Below are positions 33,604 through 43,959 of a stretch of DNA of 64,000 bases, piece by piece (the first letter of the stretch is position 1; every line of letters starts with the position of its first letter). This DNA is from Strongylocentrotus droebachiensis. Lineage: Eukaryota > Echinodermata > Echinoidea > Camarodonta > Strongylocentrotidae. Both the position numbers and the translations under genes were made by a program. The DNA lies in the NCBI GenBank assembly GCA_035222895.1, contig JAVYIG010006790.1:1-64000 (forward strand), written 5' to 3'. The notes under the pieces were generated by a model, which made no database searches, was not told where the DNA came from, and saw only the letters and a list, made by a program, of their open reading frames with translations.

Positions 33604-33687
33604 GCCAAAGATGGGATTCGATCTCTTGCGTACCAAAGATGATGTGACTCAAATCAGCGCCTTAGACCGCTCGGCCGTCGCGCACTC
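33604..33687 (-). pseudogene. Class II tRNA-like sequence, right arm
   Basis: Inverted copy of the left-arm sequence. On the minus strand it reads GCGCGACGGCCGAGCGGTCT with a better B box (GATCGAATCCC). Same anticodon-arm defect class. Both boxes persist in both arms, so Pol III transcription is conceivable. Confidence 0.55.
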
Positions 33688-34193
33688 ATACCATTTCTAT
33701 CAGTTTTTCTCTAATTTATACATTAAAATGGATTGAAAACGGCTTCGCGTGCTGGAAGCTTCGCGGCAGCTCCGTTAAACGGGCCCTTTCTTTACTTTGG
33801 CAATGCATTGGCACGAACTTAGATCAAGATCTATCGGCAGATGTTGTTTTTGGAAATTTATTTTCGTCTTCATGTCAACAGTGCAAGATAAAATTGTCGG
33901 TAAGATCGATCGAGATCCAATTGTATTGAAATTACCGACCGATTCATCGCACACGTACGGTATCCGCAATCGCTCAAACCATTTTTTAACATGTAAACCT
34001 ATGGGTATTTTACCAAGACTGAACTATTTTCTCAGTAACCATGGTTACTGGGATTTTAGAACTATTTTTTTGAACTATTACATGGGTTCAGAATTTTACC
34101 GGGAATTTTACAGGAATAGTTAAAGTTTATGAATGCAATTTCGACCAATCAGATGGCTGGATTTCTTAAGTGAGGTATATAAAAGTATTTAGG

Positions 34194-34466
34194 CTACGTA
34201 TAGATGTGAATCTGGCAAGTGGCAGTTGGAGTAAATTGTATGGTAGATATTATTATTATTATTATACGTCTTCGCTTCAGGTTATCTCGAACATCTGTCG
34301 TCAAATTGGTTTTGGGGAGCTCAACTGGTGGGAAAGTTTTGAGTATAGCAGAACGTACAGTATGAAAAACGTGACGAGATATCCTTACGGAGTTGCGCAC
34401 CATCAGAGCTGCATATTTAATAATAAGGAACAATCTAATTTCGGGGTTTATTATCATCATATTTAG
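34194..34466 (+). CDS. SRCR-like domain exon G, open
   Basis: Open to TAG, reading RIDVNLASGSWSKLYGRYYY, VISNICRQIGFGELNWWESF, EYSRTYSMKNVTRYPYGVAH, then HQSCIF and NFGVYYHHI. It is the partner of exon C, with the same C-terminal ending, but keeps the CRQ arginine and has I for L in QLGFG. Its 5-prime end joins the palindrome directly (34,181), and I see no good acceptor at the border; a frame continues slightly upstream. As in the other copies, only two cysteines remain. Probably non-functional for lack of an acceptor, though the frame itself is intact. Confidence 0.45.
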   Translation, partial: LRIDVNLASGSWSKLYGRYYYYYYTSSLQVISNICRQIGFGELNWWESFEYSRTYSMKNVTRYPYGVAHHQSCIFNNKEQSNFGVYYHHI

Positions 34467-34933
34467 TATGATCAAAATGACAGTCAAAATCTTCAAGATC
34501 TATCGCGGTGGTGCCCGATTGTGCAAGCGGCCCCTATATTTAAGGCCGATGCTTGGTTCCTTCATAATGCTATATGGACGTCAATGTCCCGATGAATATT
34601 ATCAGCGCCATCTAATATATAAAACCTGCTACATAAAATAGGCACAGTCTCGCTTAAAATAAAAACATCACCTATAACATTGGTTGTTTCCATTGCCTAT
34701 ACAGTCGGCGCCATCTTACTAAACAACCGTTAGTAGATTTTTTTTTCTCTCTTATCCTCAAGCGAGGTTTTTATTTCCATAATAATAATACATTTGTACA
34801 TTAATAATTCAATAATTGAGTGAAACATAACATAGGTTAAAGATTAAAGTACATTCAACAATTCTTCCAGCTTAGTATTATTTTCTTTGTTAACACATTC
34901 ATATCTTAAAAATAATCTTAGCAACGACTTGAA

Positions 34934-35700
34934 TTAAATAAATAAAGTATGTGGGTAGTAAACAGAAGCATTAACAATCTTCTTAACGTAACATTTATAA
35001 ATTGCATATTGCGCATAATTTAGAATAATATTCAGAAGTGAATATTTCTTGTTTCCAATATCATTTCCTACAACTATTATCTTCTGGTCTATTTGTATTT
35101 CTATTTGGAATAGATTAAATATCAAATTACATATTATTTTCCAAAACATAGTCACATCCTTGCAATATAACATAAAATGAAAAGTTGAGTCAACTTGTCC
35201 ACAAGAGTTGGATACATTATTATTAACAATTTGCCATCTATATAAGTTTTCTTTTGAGGCAATAAACCTATGAATCATCTTGAAATTAAATTGTTTAACT
35301 TTATTATTATGAATTTGCTTTAATTTAAATAAAAATACATCCTTCCAAACAAAGTCATTATCCAAATCTAAAAAGAAATTCCAAAGTAAATGATATTTGG
35401 TTCTTTTGACTTATTACGTAATAACAAACGATAGTAATCTTTCACTTTCATAACAAAAACATTCACTTTATCCCCTGTTTCTATTTCTATCATATTCGAA
35501 ATATCACATTCTTGTTCAAATTCGTAACTCAATCTATCCAACCAACACAGTGGATATGCTTTCTTTAATTTTGTATATTTAAAATCAAATAAGAGCTGTT
35601 GGGCTTTCACTTTTGTATTTAGTATTGTAGAATCATTCCAAATACCATTTGTAATCAAATTATGATTTTCAATAAACCGGCCTCTTGCCATTCTCGATAC
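34934..35700 (-). pseudogene. LINE ORF2 C-terminus (not inverted part)
   Basis: Two frames (35,368-35,691 and 34,934-35,365) separated by a stop. The last contains FVWKDVFLFKLKQIHNNKVK, FNFKMIHRFIASKENLYRW and a degenerate zinc segment (NSCGQVDSTFHFMLYC), which align in pattern with the end of the first LINE (REFQFKMLYNIIY, LCSFCGKYEETYEHLFCLC). Confidence 0.8.
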
Positions 35701-35816
35701 GTTTTACATGGTTAGTTATAACAGGACTTTCTAATGAACTAAACAATAGAAACTCATGTTACTTTACATCAAAATATGAAAACTCGGACTCTATATACAT
35801 ATTTAATTCAATAGTA

Positions 35817-38695
35817 TGAATCCATTTTTGCATTTCATATCTTTGAACGCTAGAGGTCTTCGTGAAAAGCTAAAAAGGAACAAAATATTTTTGTGGCTTA
35901 AACACCATAAATGTGATATTGTTTTTTTTGCAAGAAACGTTTTGGTCTCACGACCTACAAAGGAATATTTGTAATGAGTGGACTGGTACATGTTTGTTTA
36001 ATAACGGAACCAATCATTCGAAGGGTGTTGCAATTTTAATTAACAGAGACCCGAAAATTGATTTAATACGTGCTTTTAATAAAAATGACGGAAGAATTGT
36101 AGCTGCTCGTTTGAGCATCAATGGAATATGTTACTTTGTTTTGAATGTTTATGCTCCTACAAAAACAATTGGAAAAAGAGCCATTTTATAAAATGCTTTT
36201 AAATTGGTTGAATACGGTTAAAGAAGATAATGATATTTTGATAGCAGGAGGGGACTGGAATTGTGTTCAAAGTCAGGAAATGGATACACGTGGTATCTCT
36301 TCTGCTAATGTTCCGAAGTTTTATTTTAAGAAGTTTAAAAAAGATCACAATTTGGTAGATATTTGGAGACATTTATATCCAGACAAGAGACAATTTACAT
36401 GGAGGCAGGTGTCTCTCTCTTTATTTTCTAGGTTAGAGTATTGGTTAATATCAAAGAAGGTATGCCATTTAGTTCAATCTTCGGACATCCGTCCGGCTTT
36501 AAAGTGTGACCATAATGCTATTTCTTTGAAATTGAAATTTAAAATTGTAAAGAGAGGCAAAGGGTTTTGGAAGATAAATAATAATATCTTAGTTGATGCA
36601 AAGTATCAGACTGGTGTACGTAATTTGATTAAACAATTTAAATTGGAATACATACAATTGTCACCACAAGACAAATGGGAAATATGTAAAGTTAAGATAA
36701 AAGAATTTACGATGTCATACTGTAAACAAAAATATGATGTTAAAAAAGATGCCTTTAATAAACTTAAAAAGGAATATGATACCTTGAGTGAACAGTTAGA
36801 TAGGGATCCATATGAAGATGTTATTAGTAAGATGAAGGAAGCACAGAAGAACATAGATAAATATTATACACATAAATGTAAAGGGGCGTTTGTAAGATCG
36901 CGGTCAAAATGGATTGAAAAGGGTGAGAAGGCAAGCAAATATTTTTTACAGTTGGAAAAGCGCAATGGGCAGAAAAAAGAAATAGAAAGTTTATATGTGA
37001 ATGAAAAAACTATTGAGGATGATGAAAAGGTTTTACAGGAAATTCATAAATATTTTGAAAAAGTGTATGTTAAGGAATGCACGAATGTTCATGTTGATAA
37101 CTATTTTAAAGATTTAATTATTAGTACTTTGACCGATGAAGAGGTATCGAAGTGTGAAGGGTTGCTAAGTGAAAAGGAATGTAAAGACGCATTGCAATGT
37201 ATGGGGAATAACAAAGCCCCTGGAAGTGATGGTCTTAGTGCTGAGTTCTACAAGGTTTTTTGGTTAGAAATTAAAGATTTGGTTATTGCAAGCTGAAATG
37301 AGGGGTATCACAAACAAAAATTATCTTCTTCTCAAAGGCAGGGTCTTATTACGTTGTTATTTAAGAAGGGGGATAGGGGTTATTTAGACAATTGGAGACC
37401 AATTTCGTTATTAAATAATGATTATAAAATTGCGGCAAGAGTACTGTCTAAAAGACTTCAACGTGTTTTATCAAGTATCATTTCAACTGATCAAAGAGGT
37501 TTTATGAAGAAAAGATCCGCAGCAGAAAAAATACGATTAGTACAGAAATCCAATAGTTCGGGAATTATGCTGTTTTTGGATTTTAAAAAAGCATTCGACA
37601 ATGTATCTCATTTTTTCCTATTTCATGTATTACGTAAATTAAATTTTAAAGAATCTTTTATATCCTGGATAAAGACCTTTTATACTGACGCCATCGGTCG
37701 TGTAATGAATAATGGATGGATTTCAGAAAAGTTACTTATTGGAAGAGGAGTTCGCCAGGGTTGCCCATTATTGGCATTACTTTTTAACATAGTAGTGGAA
37801 ATATTAGCATGCAAAATAAGACAAAATAAAAACATTAAAGGGATTAATATATTCAGTGTTGATTTAGGTATTGATAGTTTAAACATTTCCCAATATGCAG
37901 ATGACACAACATTATTTGTGGAATCTGTTAATGATATACAATATATTATGAATGAAATCAACGACTTTTGAGACTATGCAGGTCCGAAAATAAATTGGAA
38001 TAAGACAGAAGTTATGAAACTGAATACTGTAGATGATTTTGTTCATGATAATGCCATTATATATACTGATCAACCTGTAAAATATCTAGGAGTATATGTA
38101 GGCGAAAATAAAAAATTGTTACAAGATTTAAACTGGAATGTAAAAATAGATAAAATTCGAAATGTATTAAATATGTGGAAAATGAGAGATCTTACTTTTT
38201 ATGGCAGAATAATTGTTTTGAAAATGTTAGCGGCGTCACAAATTGTATATACCGCAACTGTTGTACCAGTACCAAAACATGTTTCACAGATATTGAACAG
38301 ACTATTATTTCGTTTCTTATGGAACGCCAAAAAAGATAAAATTAAACGTAATGTAATTATAAGTGAAATTGAAAATGGTGGATTGAATATGATTGATATT
38401 GCTAGTAAAATATCTTCACTTCGTTTGGCATGGATATCTCGTTTTTTTAATGACAATGGCTCTTATTGGAAAAATATGTTTAAATACTGGTCCGACAAAA
38501 TAGGGGGTTTGCCACTATGTTTACATTTCAATTGTAACATAAAGGATATGAATTTATTATGCTCTAAACATAATTTGCCAGAATTCTATATATGTAGATC
38601 TTTTTTGTACTTGGTCAGAACTAAAATTCATTGATATGTTTAAAGTAAGAAATATTCCAAATGAATTTATTTGGAAAAATAGTAACATTACCTTT
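35817..38695 (+). pseudogene. LINE ORF2 endonuclease and RT (inverted part)
   Basis: Begins MNPFLHFISLNARGLREKLK, the normal endonuclease start. Frames at 35,817, 35,913, 36,145, 37,354 and 38,014 are joined by frameshifts or stops: a 1-base slip in a T run near 35,920, a slip near 36,170, a TGA at 37,296, and a TGA at 37,969. Motifs: AGGDWNCVQSQEMD, SRLEYWLIS, DHNAISLKL; NWRPISLLNNDYKI, FKKAFDNVS, RQGCPLLALLF, QYADDTTLF, VKYLGVYVGENKK. It breaks off at FIWKNSNITF where the sense-strand C-terminus would continue. Five lesions make it inactive. Confidence 0.85.
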
Positions 38696-38715
38696 CAGAA
38701 CAACCGTTGGTAGAT

Positions 38716-39020
38716 AACTTTCGTTGTCTTAACATCCTTGCCTTTAAAAAAAAAACATATCTAATTTTTTTTTCATTTTGGAAATGGAGGCAAAAGAAAC
38801 AAAAGTTGTTTAAGTACTATCCACCTCTCTGTATCATTTTTTATGATATGAACAACAGTCCAGTAGTAGATGAAATTGGCGCTTTCGTAGATAACACCTT
38901 CCCGGAGCCTGGAAAACTAACTCAAATTGGTGCTGATTTACCTAGTTTTTGTTCAAAATTAATCAGTGCAGTGTGAAAGCAGCTTGGTCAATGAATTCCA
39001 CAGATGTCGTCTTGTTTGTA
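38716..39020 (+). repeat. 3-prime flank with conserved short frame, block 2
   Basis: Continues the array sequence right after the LINE target duplication, matching 6,590-6,860. Includes the open window FYDMNNSPVVDEIGAFVDN. Confidence 0.6.
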
Positions 39021-39023
39021 CAG

Positions 39024-39295
39024 AAGTGTCGTAGTCGAGTGGTTTAAGCACTTGAATTGAAATTCAAAGGTCGTGGTTCGATCCCCGATGCGGCACTAAT
39101 GTACTTTGGCAAGACATTAATCATTTGCCACAGGTGAGGTAATTGGGCACCTGGCAGGAATTAATTCCTTGAAATGCTATAATGACAGCTAGGCTAAAGC
39201 TGGGGTAATAATAAATGCGCCTCGGAATAGTTTTTTAAGATAGACGGCGCTAAAGAAATGCCTATTATTATTATTGTTATTATTACAATACTATC
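39024..39295 (+). mobile_element. tRNA-derived SINE, copy 2 (complete head)
   Basis: Head GTGTCGTAGTCGAGTGGTTT (A box), B box GGTTCGATCCC, acceptor-like end GCGGCAC, body with GGGCACCTGGCAGGAATTAA, and an (ATT)n tail. This is the only one of three copies that retains the start of the head. Confidence 0.8.
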
Positions 39296-39990
39296 TATTC
39301 TGACTCGGACTCGGACTTCAAAGAAGTGACTTTAATTTACTGAGTAAAGGAAATGATAACATTTTTTATATTTAGGTTGAATCGGTGGCGCTGAAATATT
39401 GGCTAATGAAAATAGATCTGTCTTCATGTGCGTCGAACTAAATACGTTTATGAGAAATGGAATTAATTGGTAACAACTAACGCATATACTACCAGTTTGT
39501 ACCAGTATTTATATCAACTGGGCAACAAAAGGAATCAGGAAAACTTACTGATGGATAACCGAATTAATAGCGACGATAAATACAACTACACCAAATCTTA
39601 TTTTTTTGAACCATTTTGCCAAAGCAAATTCAATCCCTGTATCGACCCTTCGAGTAGAGCGGAAAATGCAGCAGAGGTTATTCTCTTAACTATATATGAA
39701 AAATATCGATCAATTTGTTCGCATTTGTTTAATATGCATTTTAAATATTGTGGTTTATTGAATTCTTAATCAGACTCGGTTTATTATAAATATTAAAATA
39801 ATTTTGAATAAAAATGTGACTCAAATACTTACCAAATAGATGTCTGATAAGTAATACATGTACTTGAGTTTGGGTATATATATTCCCTTGGGGGGGGGGG
39901 GGGGATTGAAGAAAATACGAAACGCCGTAATATAAGAGTTATTTTAATTTAATCTCCGAAACTTTTTTTTTTTTTTTTTTTTTTACACAG

Positions 39991-40301
39991 GTGATTCGGG
40001 TTTGCAGCTGAGTTACGGATCTGATCAGTATTCAGGGTGGGTAGAAGTCAAACTGGTAAGTGACAGTTGGAGATAATTGTACAGTTATGGTGGTTATTAT
40101 GGTTGGGATTATTCTGCGTATGGGTATATCTTGAACATCTGTCGTCAGCTTGGATTCGGGGAGCTCAACTGGTGTGATAGTTTTGAATATAGCAGCACGT
40201 ACAGTATGACAAAGGTGATGACGAGATATCCTTACGAAAATGCGCACCACCAAAGCTGCATATTTTATCTTAAGGAATATTATTTTGGGGAAGGGCTTTG
40301 A
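39991..40301 (+). pseudogene. SRCR-like exon H, early stop
   Basis: After a long poly-T and ACACAG acceptor it reads DSGLQLSYGSDQYSGWVEVK, LVSDSWR, then TAA. Downstream ISN is replaced by ILNICRQLGFGELNWCDSFE, with a Trp-to-Cys change, and the frame ends YLKEYYFGEGL. KLV carries a GTAAGT donor-like hexamer. Partner of exon D. Confidence 0.8.
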
Positions 40302-40597
40302 ATATCATATTCAGTACAATAAGGACGACACCAACAAAAATGTCCAGTTCCAATGCAAGGGTGCCTTAGCGTGTGTGTAGCCATTATTTCTAAGGCGGCT
40401 TCTTGTTTGATTTATTATAATAATTATATGGTCATGAAAAGGCCCATTCATACATCCCAAACACCATTTTGAAAAACAAACATCAATTTTAGGGGGACTG
40501 CTATTCACACTACTGGAAAAACCCATAAAAATTGTCGTAGAAACTGACAAAATGATTTATAGTAACGTTGAATCGGCGGCACTGAAATGTTGGTTAA

Positions 40598-41099
40598 AGG
40601 TAATACAAAGTTTTGGTTTGGGGTCATGAATTTGGTTCAAATGAACATACTGGAAGCATATGCGATCCTACAATATTCAGTGATCGTTGTCGTGGCTGAA
40701 ATCAAGTCTAAAGTGATGAAATTGTAAATAATAAACTCTTTATGTTGTATAGCGCCCTCTCAAGGTCAAGATATTAATTTAGCTATAAAACAATGTTATT
40801 TGACTAAAATCGACCAATTTGCCATTACCGTTTGGAATATATATATCACAACTGCATATTCTGAGATGTTCATGGTCGCAGCTACCATCGTATGGCCGTA
40901 GGCGCTATTTGAAATTTATCAACATTTACCGGGAGCACCGGTAAATTTTTATATCCAATTTTTCTCGAAAGCAGAAGTGTTTTAGAGGCTAAATTTTTTA
41001 GTGCTTATAATACATCTATAGGGGCATCCACATATATCAAAATTGTAAAGAATCACTATACAGCCAATTTTCAAAATTTACCAAAACTTTGTAATACCT
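40598..41099 (+). mobile_element. Intact 502-bp TTAA MITE
   Basis: TTAA at 40,594-40,597 and 41,100-41,103. Ends AGGTAATACAAAGTTTTGG and CCAAAACTTTGTAATACCT are perfect inverted repeats of 19 bases. It is the reference copy for the split element at 9,744-19,488. Interior contains CACCGGTAAATT and TAGCGCCCTCTCAAGG. piggyBac-like target. Confidence 0.9.
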
Positions 41100-41589
41100 T
41101 TAACTGAATGAAAATAAATCTGCATTGACATATATCGATTCATTTGTGTTAAACTAGGAACGTACATGGGAGATCGAACTAACAGGGATTTGATTTGATT
41201 TGATTTTATTTTATTGACCAATATAAAAACATATTAATAACAATATACATGATAACATGAGAGAATAACATTGGATGGATCGCCCTGCTCAGCTGTGCCA
41301 GTACAGCACAGCTGTTCTACCGAGGGGTCCAGTTTACAATACAAAACAAATGAGAGAAAATGCGTATCAGGACAATCACCCCCTGGGCAATCACCCCCCG
41401 GAAAATTACCCCCCGGAAAACTACCCCCGTAGGACTATTACCCCCGGAAAATTACCCCCCGGAGAATTACCCCCCGAGGGCAATTACCCCCGGGGACAAT
41501 TACCCCCCTGAGGACAACTACCCCCGAGGACAAAAAACCCCTGGGACAATTACCCCCCAAGGACAACTACCCCCGAGGACAATAACCCC

Positions 41590-42100
41590 CCGAGGACAAT
41601 TACCCCCCAAGGACAACTACCCCACGAGGACAACTACCCCCGAGGACAACTACCCCCGGGGACAATTACCCCCCGAGGACAACTACCCCCGAGGACAATT
41701 ACCCCCCGAGGACAATTAGACCCCAAGGGCAACTACCCCCCCGAGGACAATTACCCCCCGAGGACAATTACCCCCCAAGGACAACTACCCCACGAGGACA
41801 ACTACCCCCGAGGACAACTACCCCCGGGGACAATTACCCCCCGAGGACAACTACCCCCGAGGACAATTACCCCCCGAGGACAATTAGACCCCAAGGGCAA
41901 CTACCCCCCCGAGGACAATTACCCCCCGAGGACAATTACCCCCCAAGGACAACTACCCCACGAGGACAACTATCCCCGAGGACAACTACCCCCGGGGACA
42001 ATTACCCCCCGAGGACAACTACCCCCGAGGACAATTACCCCCCGAGGACAATTAGACCCCAAGGGCAACTACCCCCCCGAGGACAATTACCCCCCCATGG
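41590..42100 (+). repeat. 168-bp higher-order repeat in minisatellite arm
   Basis: The variant ATTAGACCCCAAGGGC recurs at 41,715, 41,883 and 42,051, exactly 168 bp apart, with the same order of variant 16-17-bp monomers between. About three units. Proline- and tyrosine-rich frames here are repeat translation. Confidence 0.85.
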
Positions 42101-42108
42101 ACACTACT

Positions 42109-43815
42109 GGTATGGTGGCTCAGTGGTTAGACCGCCCACCTCATGAACGGGAGGTCGTGGGTTCGAACCCCGGCCGAGTCATACCAAAGACTTATAACAA
42201 TTTGAATATGCAGCCCCTGTATGGAATGGAGGCCTCACCAAAAACCAAATCACCAGGTTAGAAAGACTCCAAAAGAGAGTTTTGAGAGTGATTATCGGTG
42301 CACGTTACTCAACTTATGACACTGTCCTAGATGAATTGAAAATCGAATCTCTCTCTCTGTTAGAAGAAAGAATTTGCGCTTGTCGTTCTTCAAAAAGACC
42401 CTGCTCTACACTGATCAATTCAAACAGTATTTCCCTCCGGAAAATAATACTAGAACACTAAGACGTAAACCCCAAATTCCTGAACTTAGATATAAAACTA
42501 AACGAATGCAAAATAGTCCAATTCCGTACCTCATCCGTGCACTTAACCAAAGTAAACGATGAATGAACCTCCTTTTCTTTTACCCTTCAGGCTCGGCAAT
42601 TTCATCATCTTTTTGTTGTTGTTTTGCTTTGTTGTTCTTTGACTCGCCTCTTTTTCTTCTTCTTTTTTCCGCTCTTTTTTTCTTCTCCTTTTGTTTCTTC
42701 TCCTTTTATTTCTTCTTTTCTTTATTTCTAGACTTATTTTCTTCTTTTCTTTTTTGTTCTTCTTTTTTTCTTTCTTTCTTTCTTCTTTCCCTTCTCCTTC
42801 TTCTTCTTCCTTCATTCTTTGATTTGATTGCCTTGCCTTTGCCTGTGTATACACTCATACTAATTAAGTATTGTATTTGTTTCATGATTTTTAAAGTAAT
42901 TTTTTACTCCATTTTAGCCTAGTTTTACCATATTGCATTGAACTTATTTGAATTTAACTGAATCTGTCATGTGACAAGAGTTTATCATCCCTCTTCACCA
43001 CCATCTCTTGACTACTTTAGGCATGGTTGTATATTTCCACTTTGTTTTGTTCTTCTACTCTTTTAACTCTTTTATCTTTATCTCCTCTTTCTTCTACTTC
43101 TTTTTCCTCTTTTTTTTCCCCTCCTTCCATTTCTTCTTCTTTTTCTTTTTCTTCTTTTTCTTCTTCTTCTTTTTCTTCATCATCATCGTCTTCTTCTTCT
43201 TTTCCGTATCCTCTTATATAAATTTTCCATTTTCGCTTTCTACTACTACTTCCTATACCTTTTCACCTCTCAGCCTTTTAACACTCTTCCTCTGTTACAG
43301 TTTATTTGCAAATGTTACTCCTCACCTTTCAGTTTTACTCTCGATTTTTTCCACCACATACACTTGCTCCGTTTACAGTTTATTGCTTACTTTAGTCCTT
43401 CTTTCACATGATTTCAGTGCTATTTAATGCTACTTAATTCAGATTTCTTTCTAATTTATGTTTCCATATGTTGCAATAAGCTATATTTCTCGTATTTATA
43501 CTGATTTATTTTACAAATTCAATATATCATGTTATGCTATATTATAAATTACATTATGTGTTATTAATTTTGTTTGTAAACTTTTGTAATTCGGCTAAAC
43601 GCCGCGATGAAAGTTTTTATTTGAAATAAACCATTTTGAATTGAATTGAATTGAACAATGGGACCTTCTGCCTTCTAGCTAGGCGCTCAGCATATTAGAT
43701 TGGAGAAGGGTAGTAATAACACATTATGTTATGCAGGGCCCGCTGGAAGAGCAGTTTCATAACTGAAGTGGCTACCCTGGGTAAATAAAACGTTATTATT
43801 ATTATTATTATTACC
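42109..43815 (+). mobile_element. tRNA-derived SINE split by a LINE
   Basis: Head 42,109-42,192: GGTATGGTGGCTCAGTGGTT (A box), GGTTCGAACCCC (B box), GTCATACC. Body and tail 43,664-43,815: GGGCCCGCTGGAAGAGCAGT, GAAGTGGCTACCCTGGGTAA, then (TTA)n. The intervening 1.47 kb is a LINE 3-prime end. The head has five extra bases before the acceptor strand and mispairs in the anticodon stem, so it is not a tRNA gene. Confidence 0.75.
42195..43662 (+). mobile_element. CR1/L2-like LINE 3-prime end
   Basis: RT C-terminus in two frames joined by a frameshift near 42,375: PVWNGGLTKNQITRLERLQK, RVLRVIIGARYSTYDTVLDE, then LSFFKKTLLYTDQFKQYFPP and a final RTLRRKPQIPELRYKTKRMQ, ending at 42,562. A CT-rich 3-prime UTR (42,600-43,250) follows, then a small hairpin (GGCTAAACGCCG) and a (TTGAA)n tail at 43,640. 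The CT-rich frames at 42,563 and 43,008 (poly-Phe/Ser) are low complexity. Confidence 0.8.
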
Positions 43816-43959
43816 CTCGAAGACAACTATCCCCCAGGAAAAATACCCTCGAGGACAACTACCCCTCCCCCTTTGAGGACTACTCCCCCCGAGGACAATA
43901 ACCCCCGGAGGACAACTACCCCCAATGACAATCACCCCCGAGGAATTTATAACACTGTG

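Larger units (their letters stand above)
32414..34181. mobile_element. 1.77-kb palindromic element with tRNA-like arms
   Basis: Left end TATATACCTCACTTAAG and right end CTTAAGTGAGGTATATA. Arms of about 850 bp are reverse complements, including the frames at 32,522-32,782 and 33,775-33,969 and a tRNA-like sequence each. The centre is two short hairpin elements around a 60-bp spacer (33,246-33,302) that resembles the SRCR exon start (CTTGCAGCTTGGATACGGAC). Element family unknown. Confidence 0.8.
34739..38698 (-). mobile_element. Tx1/L1-like LINE with 5-prime inversion and TSD
   Basis: The 3-prime part (34,739 to about 35,700) lies on the minus strand and ends in a poly-A tail (poly-T at 34,738-34,748). 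The 5-prime part (about 35,800-38,698) is inverted onto the plus strand. AACAACCGTTAGTAGAT at 34,722 and AACAACCGTTGGTAGAT at 38,699 are the target-site duplication, with one mismatch. Block 1 shows the empty site near 6,580. This is the classic twin-priming product. Confidence 0.9.
21146..40555 (+). repeat. Segmental duplication, block 2 (exons E-H)
   Basis: Partner of 1,287-8,560 with the same order of components. It is about 12 kb longer because of insertions absent from block 1: MITE 24,561-25,340; foldback 25,393-28,391; GC-rich MITE cluster 28,395-30,467; palindrome 32,414-34,181; LINE 34,739-38,698. The first three are nested in one TTAA MITE whose uninterrupted counterpart is 4,582-5,115. 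Confidence 0.85.

Noticed and set aside
32522..34123. Two similar short ORFs of ~80-108 codons as a duplicated gene
   Set aside because: They are mirror images in the two arms of the palindrome, with no recognisable domain.
39467..39769. 100-codon ORF repeated at 48,949-49,260 as a conserved gene
   Set aside because: The similarity is explained by recent duplication of the flank; the equivalent region at 7,310-7,560 is not open and the two frames end differently.
41275..41719. Proline- and tyrosine-rich repeat protein
   Set aside because: Direct translation of the 16-17-bp minisatellite of the foldback arm; no start context or conserved frame.
42109..42192. Possible functional tRNA (A and B boxes, CAT in the loop region)
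   Set aside because: Five extra bases lie between the T-arm and the acceptor strand, the anticodon stem mispairs, and the sequence is followed by a known SINE-like body after the LINE; it is a SINE head.
42563..43427. Open frames rich in Phe, Ser and Leu (and Lys/Glu on the other strand)
   Set aside because: Low-complexity CT-rich LINE 3-prime UTR; no domain and no codon pattern.
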